From Rhizobium bangladeshense (GTDB lineage: Bacteria > Pseudomonadota > Alphaproteobacteria > Rhizobiales > Rhizobiaceae): 64,000 bases of DNA. Below, in pieces: positions 37,338 to 45,691 of this stretch. A program made the position numbers and the translations under genes. A model generated the notes under the pieces. That model was not told where the DNA came from and did not search any database. It saw only the letters and a list, made by a program, of their open reading frames with translations. Every line of letters begins with the position of its first letter. Position 1 is the first letter of the stretch. Location of the stretch: contig NZ_LYPL01000004.1 in NCBI RefSeq assembly GCF_001662075.1, forward strand, positions 186,001-250,000, given 5' to 3'.

Positions 37338-38060
37338 TTAAATCAACTCGAGCGCTGTCGCCTTGGCCACCGCTTCACTCGTCGTGGCGACGGTCAACTT
37401 CCGTCGCGCCGATGCGAGATAGAGCTGCACCGCGCTCGTCGAAATGCACAAACGAGCACAAATCTGCTTTGCCATAAAGCCGTTGGCGGTCATCTGCAAA
37501 CATTGCAGCTCGCGACGGGACAATTTCGGAAAGTCCGTATTTCGCGTGCCCGACAGAACCATAGCCCTGTCGTGGAGGTGGTGAGCGAGAAACTGCAGGT
37601 CGCGCATGCTCTCCATGCGGAACTGTTTCCAGTAGGCATCGGGATGGTTGGAGGTCACTGTAAACAACGATCGCTCCCCGTGGGGTCCCCGCACCGGCAA
37701 GGTAACGCCTTGCCGGCCAATACCGAAGGCCATCGCCTCCTTGAAGAAGCCATACGCCTGCCCCGAATCCCATTTTGACGCGGACCATTCCACGGGCAGG
37801 AAGCCGCGCCGGCCGAGGTGTATGACGGGATCGATACTGAAGTAATCCCGGGCAACATACTGCTTGACCCACTCGGGCGGATACGTGAGCATCAGCAATG
37901 GATTGATGGTCGCCGCGCCCGAGGAGCGGATCACATGCAGAACCATGTGCGATATCGCGTAGATGTGACGGACTTCGTCCAGCGTCGTCTCCAGGTCCCC
38001 CAATGTCGGCGATGCGGAGATACGGTCCAGACTGTAGAAAAAACGAGAACTGCTCAGCAT
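37338..38060 (-). CDS. LuxR-family quorum-sensing regulator
   Basis: The 240-residue length is typical of acyl-homoserine-lactone receptors. The N-terminal ligand domain contains YFSIDPVIHLGRRGFLPVEWS and GVTLPVRGPHGERSLFTVTS, with the conserved aromatic and aspartate positions. The C-terminal DNA-binding domain reads LSRRELQCLQMTANGFMAK through ISTSAVQLYLASARRKL. It lies downstream of and on the same strand as the luxI-type gene, separated by about 150 bp. It likely responds to the signal made by that enzyme. The target genes are unknown; the three-gene unknown cluster nearby is a candidate. Confidence 0.9.
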   Translation of the reverse strand: MLSSSRFFYSLDRISASPTLGDLETTLDEVRHIYAISHMVLHVIRSSGAATINPLLMLTYPPEWVKQYVARDYFSIDPVIHLGRRGFLPVEWSASKWDSGQAYGFFKEAMAFGIGRQGVTLPVRGPHGERSLFTVTSNHPDAYWKQFRMESMRDLQFLAHHLHDRAMVLSGTRNTDFPKLSRRELQCLQMTANGFMAKQICARLCISTSAVQLYLASARRKLTVATTSEAVAKATALELI

Positions 38061-38206
38061 GAGATGGACTCGCGGTGTGTGTTTCCCTGGCTGCCAGCAT
38101 GGTAACATTTCGCGGGTTCCGAGAACAGCATATTCTGCAGCAACCAGGACGCGATATGAAGAACCGGTTAAAGAGTTTGGCGAGATTGGCCAAACAGCCA
38201 CTGCAG

Positions 38207-38845
38207 TTATCGTATGCCGCCGTCGGCAAGGGCTCTGCCAGGACAGTGAGAGGCTTGCTCCAGAAGTCGGGACAGGTTGGTCCGAAGTGTCCGACTAATG
38301 TCTGCAGTCACCTCCCACAAGCCGACATACAGTTTGCCCATTTCAGGAAGTGATCGGGCAAGCGGCGTCGGCCTCCAGCCGATCCTGCGATACACCCCGA
38401 CCATCGCGCCATCATAAACGCCGACGATACTTTCGATACCGGTTTCGAGCGCAAGATCGCAAAGCCCTGAGAGGAGCTCCGTGGCGACTGTGCGCGATTG
38501 TTCCATGTGTCCGGCAAACGGGTGAACGCAAAAGCGGGTACATTCCCAAGTTGTTGGACTGTCAACGTCGATAGGCTGATTGAAGAAATGCCGGAACTCG
38601 CTTTTGAGCATCGTCCCTCCCGTGGTCGGCAGCAGGCGCAGCGAACCTGTCAGTGTGCCGGAAGGTCGTTGCGTGACAAGATAAACGGGATCTTCCGCCT
38701 CATCGTATCGGTCCCTCTCCCACTGGTTCCGAACATCAACCCGCCACCCGAGCCGATCGCAAAAGACGGCGGCGCGTGCCCGAAACATTTCGTCGAAAGC
38801 ACGTCCATCGGTCTCGAGCATGTCTTTGGTGAGTATCCGCAACAT
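38207..38845 (-). CDS. Acyl-homoserine-lactone synthase (LuxI family)
   Basis: The 212-residue protein has the LuxI hallmarks: MFRARAAVFCDRLGWRVDV with the conserved Arg, Phe and Trp, the acidic DRYDEAEDPVYLV, GSLRLLPTTGGTML, and TWECTRFCVHP. These residues bind S-adenosylmethionine and the acyl carrier. The enzyme makes an N-acyl-homoserine lactone signal. It lies upstream of the luxR-type gene. The long basic C-terminal tail after VGLWEVTADISRT is unusual. The signal chain length cannot be told from sequence. Confidence 0.92.
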   Translation of the reverse strand: MLRILTKDMLETDGRAFDEMFRARAAVFCDRLGWRVDVRNQWERDRYDEAEDPVYLVTQRPSGTLTGSLRLLPTTGGTMLKSEFRHFFNQPIDVDSPTTWECTRFCVHPFAGHMEQSRTVATELLSGLCDLALETGIESIVGVYDGAMVGVYRRIGWRPTPLARSLPEMGKLYVGLWEVTADISRTLRTNLSRLLEQASHCPGRALADGGIR

Positions 38846-39017
38846 ATCCATCCCTCCTGATGTGCTGACGTTTCACAACAGGAAGCCGACCGGGAGCAAT
38901 CTGGATATTTCACCAGGTTGACCGGTGCTTCGCTTTGCCTTTCATTTTCGCTTAAATCTCCAAAGCTTGACCGATCCCAAGCTCTGTGGCTGCCAATTCA
39001 ACGCACCCGAAGGAAGA

Positions 39018-39374
39018 ATGGTCATGACCTACGACCCAGCGCGCGGCAAACGTATTCGAGAAGCGATTTCTCGGGGCAACTTTCGGAAAGTACACGCTCT
39101 CGCGGCAGAACTGAATGTATCCGTAGCGGCCGTCTCCCGCTGGCAGAATGGCGGCCACACGTCCCTGGAAAGCGCCTGCGCTCTCGCCCGCCTTCTGGAC
39201 GTGTCCCTCGACTGGCTACTCCTTGGGCGAGGCGCCATAGATGGCCATAAGAACAGCACGATCTCCGCGGCGGAGTTGCTATGGGTCATGGCGCTGCGCG
39301 GCCGGTCCGCCGCGGCCCAATCCAATCTCATCGGGCTGCTCGAATCGATCCCTCGGGAGCACGCATTACGCTAA
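39018..39374 (+). CDS. XRE-type helix-turn-helix regulator
   Basis: The 118-residue protein has an N-terminal DNA-binding domain with KRIREAISRGNFRKVHALAAEL, then VSVAAVSRWQNGGHTSLESA and LARLLDVSLDWLLLGRG, a standard XRE/Cro layout. The C-terminal 45 residues are helical (SAAELLWVMALRGRSAAAQ). An AGGAAG site precedes ATG 39018. It is divergent from the luxI gene, 172 bp away, and may control it or the following unknown genes. Confidence 0.8.
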   Translation: MVMTYDPARGKRIREAISRGNFRKVHALAAELNVSVAAVSRWQNGGHTSLESACALARLLDVSLDWLLLGRGAIDGHKNSTISAAELLWVMALRGRSAAAQSNLIGLLESIPREHALR

Positions 39375-39555
39375 GCACAAATTCGCACGGCGTTTTTACG
39401 TTGCGCTCAACAGCGTTAGATTGCACAAGCCACGACCATAAACGATCTTTCTAGTTAGGGTTTCAACGACGGCACCGGTAGCAAAGCTAGCCCACCTGCC
39501 CTCGCCGCGGTGAAGACCCTCGTTTTCACTCTCAAACGCAGAAGGGTTGCCGACT

Positions 39556-40227
39556 ATGTCTACGATGCTGACCATCAACGTGAAAAATTACGAATCCCAA
39601 ACGCAAAACTTCTACTTCTTCCAGCAGCCGGCGATTTATACCGGCGGCGGGCAAGTCTATTCGAACAGCCTGTTCTCGCAATCGCTCGGCAACTACGACA
39701 ACACCGGTGCGATCCTGACCTTCCAGGTCAACCTGCAATATTATGCCGGCATCCAGCAGGCAAACACACCGCCGCAAATCGGCGCTTCATCCGGCTACTC
39801 GTCAGCCAGTCGCGCCATCGATCTTGCTCCGAGTCCGGGTGGCGGTGGTAAACCGAACGACTGGACGACTGCGACGGTCAACCCTCTCGGTCTTTCCTCG
39901 CCGGTCTACGGGGAGGGTGTGCAGCCTGGCGCGTTTCGCATCACCACGCCGGTCTTCAACTCGCCGCCCTATTTCAATGTCGGCTCGGCGGTTGCCGTCA
40001 ATGGCGGCATCGTGCTCTCCAACTTCGTGCAGGCAAACCCGGCCAGCAACACCGATTGCCAGCCGATCCTGAAATACTACGTCCAGACCGGGGCCTACAC
40101 GCCAGGTGTCGTCATGAACTTCACGCAATCGAGCGTGAACGCGGCGCTTTCGGATTTCACCGGCGGCTATTCCGTCTGCAACGTGAGCCTGAAATCTGAC
40201 GGGACCTGGACCACGCAGCTCCAGTAA
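39556..40227 (+). CDS. Protein of unknown function, paralogue 1
   Basis: The 223-residue protein starts MSTMLTINVKNYESQTQNF and contains a TGGG stretch, VNPLGLSSPVYGEGVQPGAF and a C-terminal FTGGYSVCNVSLKSDGTW. No signal peptide or membrane span is visible. It is rich in Asn, Gln, Ser, Thr and aromatics, suggesting a beta-sandwich fold. The next gene is a clear paralogue. A truncated copy of its N-terminus lies behind a fixA-type promoter at 16592. I do not recognise the family. The neighbours are a quorum-sensing pair upstream and an exported protein downstream. Confidence 0.7.
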   Translation: MSTMLTINVKNYESQTQNFYFFQQPAIYTGGGQVYSNSLFSQSLGNYDNTGAILTFQVNLQYYAGIQQANTPPQIGASSGYSSASRAIDLAPSPGGGGKPNDWTTATVNPLGLSSPVYGEGVQPGAFRITTPVFNSPPYFNVGSAVAVNGGIVLSNFVQANPASNTDCQPILKYYVQTGAYTPGVVMNFTQSSVNAALSDFTGGYSVCNVSLKSDGTWTTQLQ

Positions 40228-40351
40228 ACCCCGGCAGGCACGCAGGTGAGGAATCGCCCCTTCTTCACCTGCATGCGCACCATTCGTTCGGTCGCTACCG
40301 CCCGTTCCGGGCGACGGACAGGCTTGGTCTCAAAGGGAATTCTCACACGCC

Positions 40352-41068
40352 ATGACCAGTTCGTCCTACCAGATCATCGTTCGGAACCTTTCGCAGACGA
40401 CGCAATATTTCTATGTCTTCCAGAAGCAGGCCGCATTTCCGTTGCTGCCGAGCTCTGATCCCATCCTCAGCGGCAGTCTCGGCTGCCAAGGCGTCGGCAA
40501 TTACGCGACTACGGGAGCGCAGATCAATTTCGGTTTGGACAGTCAGGTCTACGCAGGTGTCCTCAGCACCAAACAGGTGTCGCTCTCCCAGCTGATCGTG
40601 CTTCTCTCGCTCAATGCAGCCACGCTATCGGTGGTCGGCAGCACCTCGGCGTTCCGACCGGTTACGCTCACGACGGACTATGGTTCGCCAGACAATTGCA
40701 CAACCTTGACGCTCGACCCGCTCGGACTTTCGGCGCCGGCCAACCAAGCCGGAATTGCGATCGGAGGGTTTGGCATCAACGTGCCTTCCTATACGCCGTT
40801 GCCGCATCCCGAACTCTATTGCGGCGTCGTCGCACTGAACAACAATCAGGCGGTCATACTCTCGAGCTTCGTCGCTCCTGTCCCCAATGCCGTCATGAAC
40901 TGCATACCAAAGCAAATCTTTTTCGTGAAGATGGGCTACCAGCCGGTCGGAAGCACAGTGGCTTACGACGAGAGCAACGCCGCCTGCTGCGATTTCACTA
41001 CCGGCTACGCAACGTACATCGTGACCTACAATGCCAACGGGACCTTTTCGGCGACAGGAGGACCATAG
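40352..41068 (+). CDS. Protein of unknown function, paralogue 2
   Basis: The 238-residue protein aligns along its length with the gene upstream. Shared features include YQIIVRNLSQTTQYFYVFQK, GVGNYATTGAQINFGLDSQ, LDPLGLSAPANQAGIA, an ILSSFV segment and the C-terminal DFTTGYATYIVTYNANGTF. It has more cysteines than its paralogue (NCTT, CIPKQ, AACCDF), perhaps forming disulphides. No signal peptide is seen, so export would need another route. It lies 124 bp after paralogue 1 and 67 bp before a gene for an exported protein. Confidence 0.7.
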   Translation: MTSSSYQIIVRNLSQTTQYFYVFQKQAAFPLLPSSDPILSGSLGCQGVGNYATTGAQINFGLDSQVYAGVLSTKQVSLSQLIVLLSLNAATLSVVGSTSAFRPVTLTTDYGSPDNCTTLTLDPLGLSAPANQAGIAIGGFGINVPSYTPLPHPELYCGVVALNNNQAVILSSFVAPVPNAVMNCIPKQIFFVKMGYQPVGSTVAYDESNAACCDFTTGYATYIVTYNANGTFSATGGP

Positions 41069-41135
41069 ACCAAGAATTAGGATCATCACAGACGCTTGAG
41101 CAATCCCCTCAATCCCTGCAATTAGGAGAATAGCC

Positions 41136-41537
41136 ATGTCACGAATAACAATGAAGTTCACTGGCCAAACACGTCGCTGCAATATCGCTGCCAAGCTTGC
41201 CATCGCCACGGTCACTATCCTCGCAACAGCGCTACCCGCCGCTGCACAACTCGTCTTCTCGTCCGATTGCCGGAACCATCAGCCTATCGCAGTCGCGCCA
41301 CCACAGAATGCCATCCTGTTCACCAAGCAGCCGGTACCCCATCCGAATGGAACAGCCTCGGTCTTTGCGATCAACGGATTGGACACCTATGTCATTCCGG
41401 CGGGGGCAAACTCATGCGTCGTTGCAGCTCCCCATGCCAATGACAATTACTGCTTCATTGCCCGCAACGACAACACAATCGACGGCGTCGGTTTCGCCCC
41501 CATTCAAAATCCGGGCGGTCTGACTGCCTGCCAGTAA
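41136..41537 (+). CDS. Small exported protein of unknown function
   Basis: The 133-residue protein has a long signal sequence with KLAIATVTILATALPAAAQ, giving a mature part of about 95 residues. The mature part contains four cysteines (SDCRNH, NSCVVAA, NYCFIA, LTACQ), likely two disulphides in the periplasm or outside. An AGGAG site precedes the start. A small hairpin, GAGGCG-AAG-CGCCTC, lies just after the stop codon. It forms a cluster with the two paralogues upstream; function is unknown. Confidence 0.68.
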   Translation: MSRITMKFTGQTRRCNIAAKLAIATVTILATALPAAAQLVFSSDCRNHQPIAVAPPQNAILFTKQPVPHPNGTASVFAINGLDTYVIPAGANSCVVAAPHANDNYCFIARNDNTIDGVGFAPIQNPGGLTACQ

Positions 41538-41553
41538 AGAGGCGAAGCGCCTC

Positions 41554-41758
41554 GGCCAAACGGTTCACTCCCCGCACTTACGCGACGGTCTAGGCGGGGG
41601 TGGACAATGACGCGTTGAGATGCCCGCGCCGCATCAAGAAACCGATTCCGCATGGATCTTTCATCGTTGACGCGAAATTGCGTTCAGGAAGTGCGGATCT
41701 ATATAGTCTCGACTGCAATTATCCACCTGTTCGCGGCCGGTTAACCTGACGGCACCAA
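41554..41758. other. Intergenic stretch without recognised gene
   Basis: Nothing recognisable is seen between the small exported protein and the 3' end of the ACC deaminase pseudogene. Confidence 0.4.
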
Positions 41759-42777
41759 TCAGCCGTCCCTGTAGTAATAGCTGTAGCCGTTGATTGCCGG
41801 GGCGCCGCCGAGATGGGCGTAGAGCACCTTAGAGCCCTCGGGGAAGAAGCCCTTTCGCGCAAGATCGATCATCCCCTGCATCGACTTTCCCTCATAAACA
41901 GGGTCATCATCGCCTCGGTGCGCGCCGCGAGTCGGATCGCCTCATTTGTCTCCTCTGAGGGCACTCCATAAGAGGGATAGGCATAGTCAGGGTTGATGAC
42001 GATCTCGTCTTCACGCACCGACCGGCCAAGGTTCACGAGTTCTGAGGTCGTGTCGACGATTTTTCGCACCTGATCCCGGGTCTGCCGGAGTGTGCCCGAG
42101 GCATCAATGCCAATGACTCTGTCAGCCCTGTCCATTGCAGCGAAGCCGACGATCATTCCGCCCTGGGTCGAACCGGTGACAACGCAGACAATGATGTAGT
42201 CGAAGGTGAAGCCTAGGTCCTTCTCCTGTGCCGCGACTTCCTCGGCGAAGCCGACATAGCCGAGGGCTCCGAACTTATGTACCGAAGCGCCAGCCGGGAT
42301 CGCATAGGGCTTGCCGCCCGCGTCCTCCACCGACTGAATCGCGTCCTCCCAGCTCTTGCGGATGCCGATGTCGAACCCAGCGTCGACTAGCCGGCTGTCG
42401 GCGCCCATCAGTCTCGTCATCAATATATTGCCGACACGGTCATAGATCGCATCGTAGTGCGGCACCCATTTCTCCTGGATGACGACACATTTCATGCCAA
42501 TCTTCGCCGCAGTCGCAGCCACCATCCGCGTATGGTTCGACTGGACTCCGCCGATCGACACCAGCGTATCTGCGCCGGAGGCGATCGCGTCGGGCACGAT
42601 ATATTCGAGCTTCCTGAGCTTATTGCCGCCCATCGCGAGGCCAGAATTGCAGTCGTCGCGCTTGGCATAGATCTCGATTTTGCCGCCCAGCGCCGCAGTA
42701 AGCCGTGGCAAGTGCTCGATCGGAGTCGGGCCGAAGGTGAGCGGGTAACGTTCGAACTTTTCCAACAATGACATCAA
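41759..42777 (-). pseudogene. acdS: ACC deaminase with 4-bp deletion
   Basis: The first 292 codons match ACC deaminase, which degrades the plant ethylene precursor: [17 protein letters not shown], the PLP lysine region [10 protein letters not shown], and [15 protein letters not shown]. At RTEAMMT the frame is lost by a 4-bp deletion (GACC, lost between repeats of ACC) and stops after [10 protein letters not shown]. The remaining C-terminus is intact in the next frame, with [19 protein letters not shown] and ending [10 protein letters not shown]. The Tyr-Glu pair of the VYEG motif, essential in Pseudomonas ACC deaminase, is thereby removed. Adding back 4 bp gives a full-length frame of 340 codons. 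Confidence 0.9.
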
Positions 42778-43127
42778 TCAGGGCCTCCGTACCGATTTGT
42801 GGCACAAGGCTAGCTGATATCTTTTGAAAGGTGCTCTCTAATTTTCCTGCAAGAACTTTCTCGATTGAGATCAATTTTCGGTATCGTACACCACTTCTTC
42901 AATTGTGAGATCCAATATGGAAGTTTCTTCCACAGTGGATTTTGACGGAATAGACCTCAAGATTTTACGCGCTCTTCAATCGGAGGCCGGCTCAGCAATG
43001 CCGATCTTGCCGAGCGCGTGAATGTCAGCGCTGCAACTTGCCATAGCTGAAGGAAGTGCTGGACTGCAGTCTGGTAGCCGGAGATTTCGATTACCTCCTG
43101 AAAATCCGCGTCGTAACCGCCCGATTG

Positions 43128-43424
43128 CTACCGCGGCGATTTTGCTTTGATGCGAGCGACGAGCAGCTCGTCGTCAACAAAGCTGTCGAGGAAGTCGTTC
43201 CATTCTTGGGATGTGCGGCGGGCATCTTTGAGCATCTGCTCCAATTCGTCCATGCCGTCGTCCGTCAGTGCGGTCACGGATTCGTCGTCTCCGGTGTACA
43301 CGGAGATGATGCTGCCGTAGCTCAGATTATCATCGTTGGAGACGATTGCCTGAAGAAGTTCCGGGTCCTCTTCGAGAACTTCGGCAACAAATTTGATCGT
43401 ACGGACGTAGGTGACTGTCGCCAT
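43128..43424 (-). CDS. Acidic passenger protein of the IS66 element
   Basis: The 98-residue acidic protein starts [19 protein letters not shown] and has [19 protein letters not shown] and [19 protein letters not shown]. It lies inside the IS66 ends and overlaps the altered tnpC 3' end. It has no recognised domain. Similar accessory frames are found in some IS66 elements; the role is unknown. Confidence 0.5.
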   Translation of the reverse strand: MATVTYVRTIKFVAEVLEEDPELLQAIVSNDDNLSYGSIISVYTGDDESVTALTDDGMDELEQMLKDARRTSQEWNDFLDSFVDDELLVARIKAKSPR

Positions 43425-44687
43425 CGGGCTGCCTTCGCGTCGATTGTGGTGATCGTCGACCAGTTCCACGGAAGGAGTTCGTCGAGTCGATTGATCTTGT
43501 GATCGTGGATGCGATCGAGCACGTCAGTCAGATAGGCTTGCGGGTCAAGACCATTCATCTTTGCCGTCTCGATGATCGTCATGGCGCGTGCCAAGGTCTC
43601 CGCTCCCGTATCGGCTCCCGCGAAGAGCCAGTTCCGTCTTCCCACGCCTATCGGACGCAGTGCCCGCTCGGCGGCATTGTTGTCGATCGCGACACGGCCG
43701 TCTTCGAGGAACAGACAGAGTGAAGACCATCGGCTCAAACCGGTGGACGTGCTCTTCTTTCCACTCAGGAGCAAAATAGTAGACTGCACCGGGCGGGGAA
43801 CTGCCTGCCCATGGACGCTGATCGCGGACATACGTCCAGATCCTGCCCTTCTTCACACCCTTGCCCAACCCCTTGTCTCGCAGCGAGCGATCCAGCACCC
43901 TGATCGGGGTGTCGTCCGCATGAAGCAGGTCACTTGCCATGACCGCCGTTTCGATCCGCTCGATGAGAGGCTGCAGAACCTGCATGGCGCGACCACACCA
44001 ATCAACCATCGTGCTGTCGGGAATGTCGGCGCCCATGCGGGCGAAGATCTCGTTCAGACGGTACAGTGGCAAATGGTCGTCGAACTTCGAGACCAGAATG
44101 TACGCCAAGAGGCCAGCGCCGGCCATGCTGCCCGGTATCGGGCGGCTGGGTGCTGCCACCTGAACCATTTTCTCGCAGCAGCGGCAGGACTTCTTCAGTC
44201 GAGCAACTTCGATGACTTTCATCTGCGCGGCGATCATGTCGAGGATTTCGCTGACGTCCTCACCGACAAGACGCAATTCACCTCCGCATTCCGGGCAGCA
44301 GGAGCCAGGATCGAGCTCTCGGCGCTCGCGAACCGCCTTGTCCGAGACGCGTGGGCGCCGGCGCATGATCTTTTCAGACGTATCCGCCAAGGGAACAACA
44401 GACCCCGCCTCATCAGGTTTATCGATTGGCGCCGTACTGCCTTCAGCGGCGGCGATCAACAGATCCTCAAGCGCCAGTTCCAACTGCTCGATTTCACGCT
44501 CAATCTTTTCAGACGACTTGCCGAAGACCTGTTTCTTCAGCTTGGCAATGCGCAGCCGCAGCGTTTGGATTAACTGATCATGCGCTTGCAATGTGGCCGA
44601 CATCTTCGCGTTTTTCGCCTGCAAAGCGGCAATCATTGCCTTGAGAAAGGCTGGATCGTCCGGAAGATTTGTCGTCGCGCTAGACAT
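43322..44687 (-). pseudogene. IS66 TnpC transposase, internally deleted
   Basis: The N-terminal part is clear: LKAMIAALQAKNAKMSATL, the zinc motif DPGSCCPECGGELRLVGED and PDSTMVDWCGRAMQVLQPL. After EEHVHRF the sequence jumps, with a frame change, to [19 protein letters not shown] and the C-terminal [19 protein letters not shown]. About 120 residues of the catalytic centre are missing. The normal C-terminal stop is also lost, so the second frame runs into the passenger gene. Confidence 0.85.
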
Positions 44688-44750
44688 GATCCTGACTACC
44701 ACGAGCCAGGATAAATTTCCATAAAAACCAGTGGTTTCAGTGGGATAAAA

Positions 44751-45098
44751 TCACCCGACACGGGCCGGTGGCGCACCCCAATCAGGACGACGCCAATCGA
44801 TCCCTTCCCACAACATCGCCAGTTGGGCCGACGTCAGCCGGGCAGTCCCGTCGGATGCAGAAGGCCAAGGAAACCGCCCCTTCTGCAAGATCTTGTAATA
44901 CAGGCAGAAGCCCTGTCCATCAAAATAGAGCAGCTTCAAACGATCGCCACGTTTACCGCGAAAGGCAAAGACCGCGCCGCCAGTCGGCTTCTGACGCAAA
45001 ACATCCTGCGCGAGCGCGGCAAGGCCCTCCACCCCCTTGCGCATGTCCGTGATGCCGCACGCAAGATACACCCGAACGCCGGTCCCAGGTCCAGTCAT
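44751..45098 (-). CDS. IS66 TnpB protein
   Basis: The 115-residue protein has the TnpB pattern VYLACGITDMRKGVEGLAAL, FAFRGKRGDRLKLLYFDGQ and FCLYYKILQKGRFPWP. It is full length and overlaps tnpA by 4 bp. TnpB is needed for IS66 transposition, but its exact activity is unclear. Confidence 0.9.
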   Translation of the reverse strand: MTGPGTGVRVYLACGITDMRKGVEGLAALAQDVLRQKPTGGAVFAFRGKRGDRLKLLYFDGQGFCLYYKILQKGRFPWPSASDGTARLTSAQLAMLWEGIDWRRPDWGAPPARVG

Positions 45099-45462
45099 GC
45101 TGCTTCCACCGCTCGGATAACCTGCGTCAGGATGTCGGGCGCCACCGAACTCTCGAAGCGAAGTGTGCGGCCGCAGCTCAATCGTAGCTCGATCATCCCG
45201 CAGCAGCTCTCCCTGAGTTCAGGGACATCGGTCTGCACGGCATTCATATCGACTGGAATGAACAATGCATTCGCAGATGCCGACAAAAGCCCCTCTCTTT
45301 GAGCTCGCTACGCCAGGCGTATATCTGCTGCCGCGTTAAATCGTGACGATGAGCAACCTCTGTGATCGTGGCTCCAGCAACCCCAACCGACATGACAATC
45401 GCAAGCTTGTCTTCTTCGCGCCACCGCCGTCGACGTTCCTGCCCAAGAATTTCAACACGCAT
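45095..45462 (-). pseudogene. IS66 TnpA protein, frameshifted
   Basis: The N-terminal helix-turn-helix part reads WREEDKLAIVMSVGVAGAT, then EVAHRHDLTRQQIYAWRSE in one frame ending near 45250. The C-terminal part, CCGMIELRLSCGRTLRFES and LTQVIRAVEAA, is in another frame. One indel near 45280 splits it. Confidence 0.82.
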
Positions 45463-45691
45463 CGCAATCTCGCCTAAGACACGTCGCTAACGACGTCGTT
45501 AAACACGTCTCTTAGGCCATCAAGACGTTAGGCGGCAGGCGGTGCCAATCGGGCGGTTACTCCGCGTCCGTGACATGGCCGATTTCAACAAGCTGCACGG
45601 CCAGAAGCTGATCGCCCTGCCGGGCGTGCGCCAGACGCGCACTTTCTTCGTGATGAAGGAAGTCAAGGAGAACGCGAGGTTGCCCTTCTAG

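Larger units (their letters stand above)
43113..45560 (-). mobile_element. IS66-family element, 2448 bp, with 8-bp target duplication
   Basis: Perfect 15-bp inverted ends (GTAACCGCCCGATTG) are flanked by the direct duplication TCCGCGTC at 43105-43112 and 45561-45568. It contains tnpA, tnpB, a shortened tnpC and one passenger gene, all on the minus strand. The target is the acdR remnant. Because tnpC and tnpA are both damaged, the element appears immobile now. Confidence 0.93.
42917..45691 (+). pseudogene. acdR: acdR (Lrp-type activator) interrupted by IS66
   Basis: The left part encodes MEVSSTVDFDGIDLKILRA, an Lrp-family DNA-binding start. A one-base loss then moves the frame to GRLSNADLAERVNVSAATCH and a stop. 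A middle deletion joins this to VLDCSLVAGDFDYLLKIRV at 43112. After the IS66 element and its target duplication, the gene resumes at 45569 with RDMADFNKLHGQKLIALPG and ends VMKEVKENARLPF at 45691. AcdR divergently activates acdS in other rhizobia. It is therefore inactive by at least three lesions. Confidence 0.85.

Noticed and set aside
37375..38229. Long minus-strand frame overlapping the luxR-type gene
   Set aside because: It is in another frame of the same DNA and lacks any family motif, while the luxR frame has all expected ones.
42800..42825. TGGCAC-like sequence between acdS and acdR resembling a sigma-54 element
   Set aside because: TGGCACAAGGCTAGCT lacks a proper -12 TTGC and no NifA site was seen nearby.
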